From positions 1 through 64,000 of the forward strand of contig CANPWZ010000007.1 in the NCBI GenBank assembly GCA_947585425.1: 64,000 nt of DNA, written 5' to 3'. Shown piece after piece: positions 47,496-60,491 of the stretch. The DNA is from an uncultured Oscillospiraceae bacterium (GTDB taxonomy: Bacteria > Bacillota > Clostridia > Oscillospirales > Oscillospiraceae). The first letter of the stretch is position 1. Each line of letters starts with the position of its first letter. A program made the translations under genes and the position numbers. The notes under the pieces are model-generated. The model was not told where the DNA came from. It searched no databases and saw nothing but the letters and a program-made list of their open reading frames with translations.

Positions 47496-49046
47496 TTATG
47501 GGGCCGTCGTCCACTCCTCGATGTGCCGGAAGGGGTCGGCGCGGGTGGGCTGCAGGTTTGACGCCATCCCCCAGCGGACCAGCAGGGTGCGGTTTTTGAA
47601 GCACAGCGGGGCGATGGGGACCTCCCGGGCGAACGCCTCCCACAGGGCGGAGGCGGCGGCGATCCGCTCCTCCCCCCGGGCGGCCTGCCTCGCGGCCAGC
47701 AGGGCGGACAGGCCCGACGCGTCATAGCCGCCGTAGTTGAGGGAGCCGGCGAGCAGGGCGGACAGATCGAAGTCCCCGGTGAGGAGGGTCTCGCCGATAT
47801 ACAGGTCGAAGTCCCCGGCGGCCAGGGCGGACAGATACTCCGCCCAGGGCAGGGTGTTCACCGTCACGGCGATCCCCAGCTTTTCCAGCTCTGCCGCCAG
47901 CAGCCCGGCCACCCCCTGCTTGGCCTCGCTGTCGCTGTTCACCAGCAGGGTGAGGGCCAGCGGGGTCCTCCTGCGGTAGCGGAGGCCGTCCTCCTCGTTC
48001 AGGGCGTAGCCCGCCTCGTCCAGCAGGGCGGCGGCGGCGTCCGGGTCGTAGGAGAGGGGATCCGCCGCGGCGGCGCTGTACTCCGCCGACCGGGGGGAGA
48101 CGGGCAGAGCGGAGGCCAGGGCGTGGCCCGCCAGCAGGGTGGCCGCCGCCGTTTCCCGGTCCAGAACACGGGCTGCCGCCTGCCGCACAGAGACGTCCCG
48201 GCAGGGGCCGTCGGCGGTCTGGAAGCCGATGTAGATCAGATCGGTGGTGGGGCAGTCCGCCGTGGCGCAGCTGCCGGTGTAGCCCAGGGCGTAGGCCCCG
48301 GTGTAGTCGGTGACCACCGCCGACACCCGCCCGGTGTTGAAGGCGGAGGCCCGCTTGTCCGGGGAGGTGACGGGCACCAGGGGGATCTGGGCATAGGGCA
48401 GGGTGGCGGCGAAGTGGAAGGGATTGGTCCCCAGCCGCAGACCGTCCTCCCCGTCCCGCTCCACCCGGTAATAGCCGGTGCCCAGGGGGGCGGGCTCCCC
48501 CTCCGCCGCCAGGGCGATGGGCACGTCCAGCAGGGCGGGCAGGTTCCCGTTGGGGGCCGCCAGCGTGACCGTCACGGTGTCCTCCGACGCGGACACGCCG
48601 GTGACAGCGGACAGCCGGGCGGAGTAGACGGGGCTGGTCCGGGCGGCGCTCAGGGAGGCGGCGGCGTGCGCCGCCGTCAGGGGGGTGCCGTCGGAGAAAA
48701 AGACGCCCTCCGCCAGGGAAAAGGTCCAGGCGAGGCCGTCCTCGCTGACCCGGCTGGACCGGGCGAGGACGGGCCGGGGCTGGAAGTCGTTGTCCAGCTC
48801 ATAGAGCCCCTGCCACACCAGGCCGATGAACTCCCGGTTCACCTGGCTGTTCCCGGAGATGGGGTCCAGGGAGGCGTTGGGGTCCCAGGCCAGGGAAAAG
48901 GGGACCGGCTCCGGCGTGGGCATGGGGGCGGCGGATGGGGTCGGCGCGGGCGGCTGGCTCCCGGTGGGCTCCGCCGGGTCCCCCCCGCAGCCGGCGAGGC
49001 CGGCCAGCACGCACAGGGCCAGCAGCAGGGCGGGCAGCCGCCTCAT
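47496..49046 (-). CDS. Family 5 extracellular solute-binding lipoprotein (peptide/nickel-type)
   Basis: Lipobox LAGLAGC; SLAEGVFFSDGTPLTAAHAAASL; ATGA overlap with pgeF stop. Confidence 0.87.
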   Translation of the reverse strand: MRRLPALLLALCVLAGLAGCGGDPAEPTGSQPPAPTPSAAPMPTPEPVPFSLAWDPNASLDPISGNSQVNREFIGLVWQGLYELDNDFQPRPVLARSSRVSEDGLAWTFSLAEGVFFSDGTPLTAAHAAASLSAARTSPVYSARLSAVTGVSASEDTVTVTLAAPNGNLPALLDVPIALAAEGEPAPLGTGYYRVERDGEDGLRLGTNPFHFAATLPYAQIPLVPVTSPDKRASAFNTGRVSAVVTDYTGAYALGYTGSCATADCPTTDLIYIGFQTADGPCRDVSVRQAAARVLDRETAAATLLAGHALASALPVSPRSAEYSAAAADPLSYDPDAAAALLDEAGYALNEEDGLRYRRRTPLALTLLVNSDSEAKQGVAGLLAAELEKLGIAVTVNTLPWAEYLSALAAGDFDLYIGETLLTGDFDLSALLAGSLNYGGYDASGLSALLAARQAARGEERIAAASALWEAFAREVPIAPLCFKNRTLLVRWGMASNLQPTRADPFRHIEEWTTAP

Positions 49047-49855
49047 TTCAGCTGGATGGCGGCGGCCATGGAGCCCCGGTTGGCCCCCAGCCTGCGGTGG
49101 CTCCAGTAGCGCTCCGGCAGGCAGGAGGTACACTCATCGCACAGGGCGATGTGGGCGGGATCCAGCCCCGCCAGCTCCAGCCGCCGGGCGTTGATGCCCT
49201 TCAGATCCACGGCGAACTTGCCGTTGGGCTTTATTTTGATGTAGTCCAGCACCTCGGTGCCCAGGGCGGAAGTCATGGCGTTGGGCACGTCCTCATGGGT
49301 CTCGAAGCACTGGGGGCAGATGCCGGGGCCCACGGCGGCCAGGATGTCCTCCGGCCGGCAGTCGTACACCACCCGCATCCGGGCCACCGCGTTGGACACG
49401 ATGCCGGCGGCGGTGCCCCGCCAGCCCGCGTGGACGGCGGCGATCACCCGGCGGACCGGGTCGTAGAACAGGATGGGGATGCAGTCGGCGGAGTAGACCA
49501 GCAGGGTGACCCCGGGCAGGGCGGTCATCAGGCCGTCGGCCTCGTAGTCCACCTTCTGATAGGGATCATCCTTCAGATCGGCGGTGGTGATGGTGCGCAC
49601 CGTCCCCCCGTGGACCTGATGGGTCATGGCCAGCACGTCCCCCTCCGCCCCCACGGCGGCCAGGAACCGGCGGTAGTTCTCCCGGACGTGGTCGGGGTCG
49701 TCCCCCCGGTTCACCCCCAGGTTCAGGGAAGCCCACATCCCGGCGGACACGCCCCCCAGCCGGGTGGAAAACCCGTGGGCGGTCCCTCCGGCGGCGTCGA
49801 TGCCGTCGGCGGCCAGGAAGGTGACGCCGCCGCGGACTTGTTCCATGATCTTCAA
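49043..49855 (-). CDS. pgeF: Peptidoglycan editing factor / laccase-domain protein
   Basis: THQVHGGTV, YSADCIPILFYD, AAVHAGWRGTAAGI. Confidence 0.93.
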   Translation of the reverse strand: MKIMEQVRGGVTFLAADGIDAAGGTAHGFSTRLGGVSAGMWASLNLGVNRGDDPDHVRENYRRFLAAVGAEGDVLAMTHQVHGGTVRTITTADLKDDPYQKVDYEADGLMTALPGVTLLVYSADCIPILFYDPVRRVIAAVHAGWRGTAAGIVSNAVARMRVVYDCRPEDILAAVGPGICPQCFETHEDVPNAMTSALGTEVLDYIKIKPNGKFAVDLKGINARRLELAGLDPAHIALCDECTSCLPERYWSHRRLGANRGSMAAAIQLK

Positions 49856-49886
49856 GCAGATCCTCCTCTCAGCGGGCGGGACGGGC

Positions 49887-52670
<2,784 letters not shown>

Positions 52671-52897
52671 AGCTTCTGTTCCTTTCTGTGGTATGATATG
52701 CCGAAACGGCACTTGTACCCAATATAACTCGTACAGTATACCACACATCCGGGGGAGAAAAAAGAGGAATTTGTAAATAAAAACGCCCTGAAACCGGCGG
52801 CGGCTTTTGTCCTCTCCGCCAGCAAAACCGCGCCTTGCCATTTCCCGCAAATGGGTTTACAATAGAGTTGACTCTTTGTTGAAAGGACGGACGCGCT

Positions 52898-53542
52898 ATG
52901 GACCGGGATCAGGCCTTTGAGTTTCTGGACCGCACCGCCCGGGGGCTGGCGGAGACCTTCGGCCCCGCCTGCGAGACGCTGGTACACGACATGGGGGTGC
53001 CCACCCACCCCATCCTGTCCATCTACAACGGCCATGTGTCCGGCCGGGAGGTGGGCTCCACCATGGACATCATGGGAGTGGGCCTGGAGCTGGGAGAGGA
53101 GGCGGCCACCTCCGATCAGGTGAACCTGGCCGCCACCACCCCCGACGGGCGGCAGATCAAGTCCTCCACCTTCCACCTGATCGGGAAGGGGTACAATCTG
53201 GCCCTGGGGGTCAACTTCGACTACACCGGCCTGTCCTTTGCCCAGCGCATCCTGTCCGATTTGATGAGCGTGGAGTCCGACCTGCGCTCCGCCCTGTGGC
53301 AGCCGGGGGACTCCAAGCAGCTGGCCGACCTGTTCGAACAGTGCCTCACCGCCCTGGGTAGGCCCGCCGACGCCCTGAACAAGGACGACCGGCTGCGGCT
53401 GGTGGCCCTGCTGAAGCAGCGGGACGCCTTCTCCTACCGGCGCTCGGTGCCCTATGTGGCGGAGCGGCTGGGGGTGTCCCGGTACACCGTGTACAAATAT
53501 CTGAAGGAGGCCGACGGCGAGGGGGAGCCCGACCGGCCGTGA
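52898..53542 (+). CDS. YheO-like PAS/HTH transcriptional regulator
   Basis: PAS-like N-terminus LVHDMGVPTHPILSIYNGHVSGR; C-terminal HTH VPYVAERLGVSRYTVYKYLKE. Confidence 0.88.
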   Translation: MDRDQAFEFLDRTARGLAETFGPACETLVHDMGVPTHPILSIYNGHVSGREVGSTMDIMGVGLELGEEAATSDQVNLAATTPDGRQIKSSTFHLIGKGYNLALGVNFDYTGLSFAQRILSDLMSVESDLRSALWQPGDSKQLADLFEQCLTALGRPADALNKDDRLRLVALLKQRDAFSYRRSVPYVAERLGVSRYTVYKYLKEADGEGEPDRP

Positions 53543-53666
53543 GCCGGCCGCTGATAGAAATTTCCCGATTCCTCGCCTTTTTCCCCTTGTGTTCGACGGG
53601 GAAAAGGGATAAGATAGAGGACAGATACCCGGGCGGACACCGCCCATCCCAGAGGAGAGGATACAT

Positions 53667-55067
53667 ATGGATCGAGCGCGGATCGAGGCATATTTCGCGG
53701 ACAAGGAGCCCCTTTTGATCGACGCGGTGAAGCGTCTGGTGTCCATCGACAGCGTGGAGGGCGAGCCCGCCCCCGGCGCCCCCTTCGGCCCCGGGCCCGC
53801 CGCCGCCCTGGACGAGGCGCTGAAGATCGCGGCGGAGTGGGGCCTCATCCCCCAAAACCACGAGGGCTATGTGGGCACCGCCGGCCTGAACGATCAGGAG
53901 GACGCCCTGCACATCCTGGGGCACCTGGACGTGGTGGCCCCCGGCGAGGGCTGGACGGTGACGCCCCCCTTCTCCCCCATCGTGACCGACGGGCTCATCT
54001 ACGGCCGGGGCGCCGACGACGACAAGGGCCCCGTGGCGGCCTCCCTGCTGGCCCTGAAAGCGGTGAAGGACCTGGGGGTCCCCCTGACAAAGAACTGCAA
54101 GGTCATCATGGGCACCAACGAGGAGAGCGGCTCCGGCGACATCGCCTGGTACTTCGCCCGCAACCCCTTCGCCCCCGCCACCTTCACCCCCGACTCCGGC
54201 TTCCCGGTCATCAACACCGAGAAGGGGGCTTTCCGCCCCTCCTTCTCCCGCTCCTGGCCGGAGCAGGCCGCCCTTCCCCGGCTCCGCTGGCTCCACGGCG
54301 GCATCCGCTTCAACGTCCTGCCCGGGGACGCCTCCGCCGCCGTGGAGGGCCTCTCCATGTACGACGTCCAGCCCATCGCCCGGCAGGTCACCTCCCGCAC
54401 CGGCGTCACCTTCACCTTCGCCCACGAGGAGGGCCTCACCGTCATCCGCGCCAAGGGCGCCAGCTCCCACGCCGCCTTCCCCCAGGGCGGCAACAACGCC
54501 ATCACCGGGCTGATCTCCCTGCTGCTGGCCCTGCCCCTGGCCGCCGGCGGCGCGAGGGACGCTCTCGCCGGTCTGAACGAGCTGCTCCCCCACGGGGACT
54601 GGAAGGGCCGGGCCCTGGGCATCGCCCAGGAGGAGCCGGTGGCCGGGCCGCTGACCGTGGCCTTCTCCCTGCTGGAGGTCACCGATACGGGGCTCAGGGG
54701 CTCCTGCGACTCCCGGGTCCCCCTCTGCGCCACCGAGGAGAACTGCCTGGGCGTGGCCAGGGCAGCCTTTGAGGCCAGGGGCTTTACCTTCGAGGGCAGC
54801 CAGAGCGCCCCCCACCACACCCCGGCGGACTCCGATTTCGTCAAGACCCTGCTGCGGCGGTACGAGGAGTACGCCGGCGTGAAGGGGGAGTGCCTCGCCA
54901 CCGGCGGCGGCACCTATGTCCACGACATCCCCGGCGGCGTGGCCTTCGGCTGCACCATGCCCGGGTTCGATACCCATCTCCACGGCGCGGACGAGCGCGT
55001 GAAGGTGGAGGACCTGATGCTGTCCGCCAAGATGTTCGCCCACATCATCATCGATCTGTGCGCGTAA
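53667..55067 (+). CDS. M20-family dipeptidase (PepV-like)
   Basis: LGHLDVVAPGEGWTVTPPF, YGRGADDDKGP, GTNEESGSGD, PDSGFPV. Confidence 0.92.
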   Translation: MDRARIEAYFADKEPLLIDAVKRLVSIDSVEGEPAPGAPFGPGPAAALDEALKIAAEWGLIPQNHEGYVGTAGLNDQEDALHILGHLDVVAPGEGWTVTPPFSPIVTDGLIYGRGADDDKGPVAASLLALKAVKDLGVPLTKNCKVIMGTNEESGSGDIAWYFARNPFAPATFTPDSGFPVINTEKGAFRPSFSRSWPEQAALPRLRWLHGGIRFNVLPGDASAAVEGLSMYDVQPIARQVTSRTGVTFTFAHEEGLTVIRAKGASSHAAFPQGGNNAITGLISLLLALPLAAGGARDALAGLNELLPHGDWKGRALGIAQEEPVAGPLTVAFSLLEVTDTGLRGSCDSRVPLCATEENCLGVARAAFEARGFTFEGSQSAPHHTPADSDFVKTLLRRYEEYAGVKGECLATGGGTYVHDIPGGVAFGCTMPGFDTHLHGADERVKVEDLMLSAKMFAHIIIDLCA

Positions 55068-55079
55068 GGCGCGTCCAAA

Positions 55080-55113
55080 TTCCGCCCGGATCCCTCCGGG
55101 CGGGATTTTTTTG
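55080..55113 (+). terminator. Terminator after pepV-like gene
   Basis: TCCGCCCGGA-TCCC-TCCGGGCGGGATTTTTTT. Confidence 0.75.
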
Positions 55114-55279
55114 GGGAAATTTCGCCGGAAAAAGCCGTGAAAAACCCGGCAAAATATAGCGAAAAGTGGGTGGACATTTCCCCGTCGATATGGTAGGATT
55201 CTTTTGTGAGAATTTGTCCCATTTTCCCACACAGAGATAAGAATGAGAGAAAATTTTACAGGAGGGAGAACCAATCGTT

Positions 55280-56722
55280 ATGGACAAGATCTTCAAGCTC
55301 CAGCAAAACGGCACCAACGTCCGCACCGAGATCGTGGCCGGTCTGACCACCTTTATGACCATGGCCTACATCATCGCGCTGAACCCCAACCTGATCGTCG
55401 GCTTCGGCCAGGGCGCCGCCGGCGCCTTCGGCGAGGACGCGGCCGCCGCCTGGAACGGCGTGTTCATGGCCACCTGTCTGGCCTCCGCCATCGCCATGTT
55501 CTGCATGGCCTTCCTGGCCAACAAGCCCTTCGCCCTGGCCCCCGGCATGGGCCTGAACTCCTACTTTGCCGTGGTCATCGCCCAGATCGCCGGCGCCGCC
55601 GGCTGCTCCATGCTGGCCGGCCTGCAGGCGGGCCTGTGCATCATCCTGGTGGAGGGCATCGTGTTCCTGGTCCTGTCTATCTTCAACATCCGCCAGAAAA
55701 TCGTGGAGGCCATTCCTCTGGGCGTCCGGCTGGGCATCGGCCCCGCCATCGGCCTGATGCTGATGAACATCGGCTTCGGCTCCAACGCCGGCGAGGGCGC
55801 CTCCGGCGAGTACTACGTGATGCGTGACTTCTTCGGCGCCCTGGCCGCCAGCTCCGCCAAGGAGAAGCTGGGCGAGTACTGGCCCGCCATGGTCCTCACC
55901 GTCATCACCATGTTCATCGGCCTGTTCGCCATCATCATCCTGGCCCACTATCAGGTCAAGGGCGCGGTGCTCATCGGCATGCTGGCCGCATCCGTCATCA
56001 ACTGGCTGGGCCAGTTCATCTTCCTGCATCAGAATCCCTTCGCCAGCCTGGCCACCGCCAGCTGGCTGCCCCCCTTCGCCGATATGGCCAAGACCACCCT
56101 GTTCAAGTTTGACTTCGCCACCCTGTTCTCCATCGGCTGGGGCACCGTCATCATCCTGATCATCACCTTCTGCATGATCGACATGTTCGACACCATCGGC
56201 ACCGTCATCGCCACCGCCAACCGGGCCAAGATGGTGGACGAGAACGGCAATATGCCCCAGATGCGCGAGACCCTGGTGTCCGACGCGGTGGGCACCCTGG
56301 TGGGCGCCTGCACCGGCACCTCCACCGTCACCACCTTCGTGGAGTCCGCCTCCGGCGTGGAGGCCGGCGGCCGCACCGGCCTCACCGCCCTCACCACCGG
56401 CGTGCTGTTCCTGGCCTGCATGTTCATCAGCCCCATCGCGGCCATCATCCCCGCCGCCGCCACCTCCGCCGCCCTGATCTATGTGGGCATCCTGATGCTG
56501 GGCGGGCTGAAGAACATCGACCTTTCCGACATGGCCATCGCCGTGCCCGTGTTCATCATGCTGCTGGCCATGCCCATCTCCTGCTCCATCGGCCACGGCA
56601 TCGGTCTGGGGCTCATCTCCTACACCGTCATCAAGCTCTTCACCGGCCGGGCCAAGGACGTGTCCGTCCTGACCTATGTGATCTCCGCCATCTTCCTGGT
56701 CAAGTTCTTCCTGGCCTTCTGA
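55280..56722 (+). CDS. NCS2 family (AzgA/PbuG-type) purine permease
   Basis: GLTTFMTMAYIIALNPNLI, GMGLNSYF, DMFDTIGTVI, GTSTVTTFVESASGV. Confidence 0.92.
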   Translation: MDKIFKLQQNGTNVRTEIVAGLTTFMTMAYIIALNPNLIVGFGQGAAGAFGEDAAAAWNGVFMATCLASAIAMFCMAFLANKPFALAPGMGLNSYFAVVIAQIAGAAGCSMLAGLQAGLCIILVEGIVFLVLSIFNIRQKIVEAIPLGVRLGIGPAIGLMLMNIGFGSNAGEGASGEYYVMRDFFGALAASSAKEKLGEYWPAMVLTVITMFIGLFAIIILAHYQVKGAVLIGMLAASVINWLGQFIFLHQNPFASLATASWLPPFADMAKTTLFKFDFATLFSIGWGTVIILIITFCMIDMFDTIGTVIATANRAKMVDENGNMPQMRETLVSDAVGTLVGACTGTSTVTTFVESASGVEAGGRTGLTALTTGVLFLACMFISPIAAIIPAAATSAALIYVGILMLGGLKNIDLSDMAIAVPVFIMLLAMPISCSIGHGIGLGLISYTVIKLFTGRAKDVSVLTYVISAIFLVKFFLAF

Positions 56723-56801
56723 TTTGACCCCAATAACGCGCCCCCCGCCGCCGGCGGGGGGCGCTTATATGGACTATACGAAAAGGGAGAGGATCATCCA
56801 A

Positions 56802-58190
56802 ATGAACAACCAAGAACCCATCCGCGACGCCCGCACCCTGGGCATCCCCAAGATGCTGATCCTGGGGCTCCAGCACATGTTCGCCATGTTCGGCGCCACC
56901 ATCCTGGTGCCCATTCTGGTGAACAGCCAGACCGCCGCCAACGGCGACCCCATCGGTATGCCCCTGTCCATCCAGACCACCCTGTTCTTCGCCGGCTTCG
57001 GCACCCTGCTGTTCCACGTCTGCTCCAAGCTGAAGGTGCCCGCCTTCCTGGGCTCCTCCTTCGCCTTCCTGGGCGGCTTCGCCGCCATGGGCGGCATGAG
57101 CGAGGGCATCTACGCCGGCATGTCCCAGGCGGAGAAGCTCCAGTACACCTGCGGCGGCATCGTGGTGGCCGGCCTGCTCTACCTGGTGCTGGCCCTGCTG
57201 GTCAAGCTGGTGGGCGTCCACAAGGTCATGCGCTTCCTGCCCCCCGTGGTCACCGGCCCCATCATCATCTGCATCGGCCTGAACCTGGCCCCCTCCGCCG
57301 TCAATAACGCCTCCACCTGCTGGTGGCTGGCCCTGGTGGCCATCGTCATCATCGTGGCGGCCAACATCTGGGGCAAGGGCATGATCAAGATCATCCCCAT
57401 CCTGCTGGGCGTGGTGGGCAGCTATATCGTGGCCCTGATCGTCACCCTGGCCGGCGGGCCCCAGCTCATCGACTTCTCCAGCATGCAGAGCGCCAAGATC
57501 GTGGGCCTCCAGCCCTTCTTCACCGACTTCACCGGCTCCATCGCCAAGTTCGACCTGTCCGCCATCCTGGTGATGGCCCCCATCGCCATCGCCTCCATGA
57601 TGGAGCACATCGGCGATATGTCCGCCATCTCCGCCACCGTGGGCGAGAAGTTCCTGGAGGATCCCGGCCTGCACCGCACCCTGATCGGCGACGGTCTCGC
57701 CACCTCCCTGGCCGGCCTGTTCGGCGGCCCCGCCAACACCACCTACGGCGAGAACACCGGCGTGCTGGTGCTGTCCCGGGTGTATGACCCCCGGGTCATC
57801 CGCTTGGCCGCCATCTACGCCCTGGTTCTCTCCTTCTCCCCCCTGTTCGCTGCCTTCATCGGCTCCATCCCCTCCGCCATCATCGGCGGCGTCAGCTTCA
57901 TCCTCTACGGCATGATCTCCGCCATCGGCGTGCGGAACCTGGTGGAGAACCAGGTGGACTTCACCAACTCCCGCAACCTGATCGTGGCGGCCGTCATCCT
58001 GGTGTGCGGCCTGGGCTTCTCCAGCGGCCTCACCTTCACCATCGGCGGCGCCACCATCACCCTCACGGGCCTTGCCATCGCCGCCATCGCCGGCATCCTG
58101 CTCAACGCCATCCTCCCCGGCAAGGACTACACCTTCGGCGAGCCCGCCAAGGACGAGCACCGTCCCTCCGGCTCCCTGGGCCAGTACTGA
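56802..58190 (+). CDS. Uracil/xanthine permease family (NCS2)
   Basis: LGLQHMFAMFGATILVPIL, MMEHIGDMSAIS, NTTYGENTGVLVLSRVYDP. Confidence 0.92.
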   Translation: MNNQEPIRDARTLGIPKMLILGLQHMFAMFGATILVPILVNSQTAANGDPIGMPLSIQTTLFFAGFGTLLFHVCSKLKVPAFLGSSFAFLGGFAAMGGMSEGIYAGMSQAEKLQYTCGGIVVAGLLYLVLALLVKLVGVHKVMRFLPPVVTGPIIICIGLNLAPSAVNNASTCWWLALVAIVIIVAANIWGKGMIKIIPILLGVVGSYIVALIVTLAGGPQLIDFSSMQSAKIVGLQPFFTDFTGSIAKFDLSAILVMAPIAIASMMEHIGDMSAISATVGEKFLEDPGLHRTLIGDGLATSLAGLFGGPANTTYGENTGVLVLSRVYDPRVIRLAAIYALVLSFSPLFAAFIGSIPSAIIGGVSFILYGMISAIGVRNLVENQVDFTNSRNLIVAAVILVCGLGFSSGLTFTIGGATITLTGLAIAAIAGILLNAILPGKDYTFGEPAKDEHRPSGSLGQY

Positions 58191-58213
58191 GCCCCCGCAA
58201 TGATATGACAAAA

Positions 58214-58245
58214 GACGGCCGCCGGGTCTCCCCGGCGGCCGTCTC
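58214..58245. terminator. GC-rich hairpin terminator between convergent genes
   Basis: GACGGCCGCCGGG-TCTC-CCCGGCGGCCGTC. Confidence 0.65.
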
Positions 58246-58256
58246 CCGTTCTCCGC

Positions 58257-59036
58257 TCATCCCTCCGCGAACCGGCGGAACAGGGCGGCCGCCTGTTCCC
58301 GGGTCAAAAAGCTCTGCCACGCGAAAGCCTCGCCGCCCGTCCCCCGGAACAGGCCCTTCTCCGCCGCCCAGTCCCGGTCGGCCTCGCTCCAGCCGCTCCC
58401 CGGCAGGGCGGCCCGCTCCTTCTCATGCCGGTCCATGTACGCTTCGAACTGCTCATAGGTCAGCATATCCTCGTCCTCCTTTTCCTGTCCGTCCGGCGCT
58501 CCCTCCGCCAGCGCCCAGTCGGGCCTGCCATAGCCCAAAATGGTCCTGTCGCTTAAGGAATAGGACTTCCGGGCCACCTGGACGCCGCCCTTCGTGTTTC
58601 CCTCGATGGTATACACCCTGTCCTCCCGCACCGACTCCACCAGCCCGGTGTGGCTCGCGGACGCGGCGGAGCCGAAGAAGACCTGATCCCCCGGCCGGGG
58701 GCCCGTCCTGTGGAACCGGCCCTTCTCCTGATAGTACCCCATGGAGTATCTGCACCCGGCGCCGCAGCCCTTATAGGGCTGGCACAGCAGCCTCATCCCC
58801 AGCTCCTCGCCGAAGGTGGTGAGGAAGCACCAGTCCACGAACACGTCGCACCAGTCGTGGCCCTGCTTCTTCCCGTTGTAGACGTCCCCCAGGGCGTCCA
58901 GATCCCGGGCGTATTTGGTGTAGTTCTTGCCGCCGGGGTTGCCGGTCTTGCTGTCCAGGCCGGAGACGCTGGCCTTCTCATGGTAGCCCACCTCCGCCGC
59001 CGCCGTACACAGCAGGCGCTCCACCGCCACGCTCAT
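58257..59036 (-). CDS. CHAP-domain endolysin with SLH-like C-terminal segment
   Basis: GHDWCDVFVDWCF (Cys), SHTGLVESVREDRVYTIEGNTKGGV (His); C-terminal WAAEKGLFRGTGG..QSFLTREQAAALFRRFAEG. Confidence 0.85.
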   Translation of the reverse strand: MSVAVERLLCTAAAEVGYHEKASVSGLDSKTGNPGGKNYTKYARDLDALGDVYNGKKQGHDWCDVFVDWCFLTTFGEELGMRLLCQPYKGCGAGCRYSMGYYQEKGRFHRTGPRPGDQVFFGSAASASHTGLVESVREDRVYTIEGNTKGGVQVARKSYSLSDRTILGYGRPDWALAEGAPDGQEKEDEDMLTYEQFEAYMDRHEKERAALPGSGWSEADRDWAAEKGLFRGTGGEAFAWQSFLTREQAAALFRRFAEG

Positions 59037-59218
59037 GCCCTGTCCTCCCTGGCCGCCTGGGTGCCGAAGTAGAAAGCCACGATCACCGAGTAGATGGTCA
59101 TAAAGTCCTGGCTCACCGCGCCCCGCAGGGTGAGGATGGCGAACACCACTGTGGTGATCAGCGTCACCATGCTCTTGATGGTCAGCAGGTTCGCCAGCCG
59201 TTTTCTCAACAGTTCCAC
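59033..59218 (-). CDS. Phage-type holin
   Basis: 61 aa, MVTLITTVVFAILTLRGAVSQDFMTIYSVIVAFYFGTQAARED; overlaps endolysin start. Confidence 0.75.
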   Translation of the reverse strand: MELLRKRLANLLTIKSMVTLITTVVFAILTLRGAVSQDFMTIYSVIVAFYFGTQAAREDRA

Positions 59219-59222
59219 GCGC

Positions 59223-59480
59223 TCATTCCCCCTTTCTCATCACCTGCTCCATCAGGCCGTCGATGCGGTGGTCGGCCGCCTTCAGCTTTTCCTCGTGGAT
59301 GGCGCTCTGCTCCTCCAGATGATAGGTCCGCTCCACCAGATTGTTGTGGGCCTGCACCTTTTTCTCCAGCGTCTCCAGCCGATAGGCGATGACCGCCGCG
59401 CTCCTGCGGTTGGAAAAATAGGCGCCCGCCAGCGTCCCGATCAGGGCCAGCACACCCACGATCACGCTCTCCATCTCCAT
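59223..59480 (-). CDS. XhlA/hemolysin-like phage lysis-accessory membrane protein
   Basis: N-terminal TM then coiled coil; upstream of holin in same operon. Confidence 0.6.
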   Translation of the reverse strand: MEMESVIVGVLALIGTLAGAYFSNRRSAAVIAYRLETLEKKVQAHNNLVERTYHLEEQSAIHEEKLKAADHRIDGLMEQVMRKGE

Positions 59481-59639
59481 TCACCTCCCATAACAGGGCG
59501 GGAAGAACGGGGCGGAAAGTTCACGTTTGGGGGCAACACCGGCGCAAAACAAATCGTTGCATTTCCCGCCGGCGGGCTGTATAATGGGACAAATTCACCG
59601 GCGCGCCGGAATTTCAGAGCAAAGGCAGAGAGTTTTATC

Positions 59640-60488
59640 ATGTCCAACGAGATCCGCCAGCAGTTTTTGACCGGGGAACGGGCCCTGTTTATGTCCCGGG
59701 ACCTCAAAATCTACGACACCATTTTCGACGACGGGGAGTCCCCCCTGAAGGAGAGCCGGGACATCGAGCTGTGGGGCTCCATGTTCAAGTGGAAGTACCC
59801 CCTGTGGTACTGCAAGCATGTGAAGGCCCACGGCTGCACCTGGTTCGAAATGGCCCGGGCCGGGGTGTGGTACACCGACGACATCCTGGTGGAGGACGCC
59901 GTCATCGAGGCCCCCAAGAACTTCCGCCGATGCGACGGGGTCACCCTGAAAAACGTCCAATTCCCCAACGCCGCCGAGACCTTGTGGAGCTGCAAAAACG
60001 TGCGGCTGGAGAATGTCCACGCCAGGGGCGACTATCTGGCCATGAACTGCGAGAACGTGGACGTCGACGGCTTCACCCTGGTGGGCAACTACTCCTTCGA
60101 CGGGGCCAAGAACGTCACCATCCGAAACGCCCATATGCTGTCCAAGGACTCCTTCTGGAACAGCGAGAACGTGACGGTCTGCGACTCCTTTATTTCCGGG
60201 GAATACCTGGGCTGGAACGCCAAACACCTGACCCTCGTCAACTGCACCATCGAGAGCTTGCAGGGCATGTGCTACATCGACGATCTGGTGATGAAGAACT
60301 GCAAGCTCATCAACACCACCCTGGCCTTTGAGTACTCCACCGTGGACGCGGACATCACCTCCCATGTGGACAGCGTGCTGAACCCCTCCGGCGGGACCAT
60401 CCGGGCCGCCTCCATCGGGGAACTGACCATCGAGAAGGACAAGGTGGACCCCTCCAAAACGGTGATCGTCTGCCGGGACGGGGCGTGA
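59640..60488 (+). CDS. DUF3737 family protein (right-handed beta-helix-like)
   Basis: LTGERALFMSRDLKIYDTIFDDGESPLKESRDIELWGSMFKWKYPLWYC. Confidence 0.88.
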   Translation: MSNEIRQQFLTGERALFMSRDLKIYDTIFDDGESPLKESRDIELWGSMFKWKYPLWYCKHVKAHGCTWFEMARAGVWYTDDILVEDAVIEAPKNFRRCDGVTLKNVQFPNAAETLWSCKNVRLENVHARGDYLAMNCENVDVDGFTLVGNYSFDGAKNVTIRNAHMLSKDSFWNSENVTVCDSFISGEYLGWNAKHLTLVNCTIESLQGMCYIDDLVMKNCKLINTTLAFEYSTVDADITSHVDSVLNPSGGTIRAASIGELTIEKDKVDPSKTVIVCRDGA

Positions 60489-60491
60489 GCC

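Noticed and set aside
55115-55279. Possible purine riboswitch upstream of the NCS2 permease
   Set aside because: Could not find the conserved purine aptamer core; region is simply AT-richer leader
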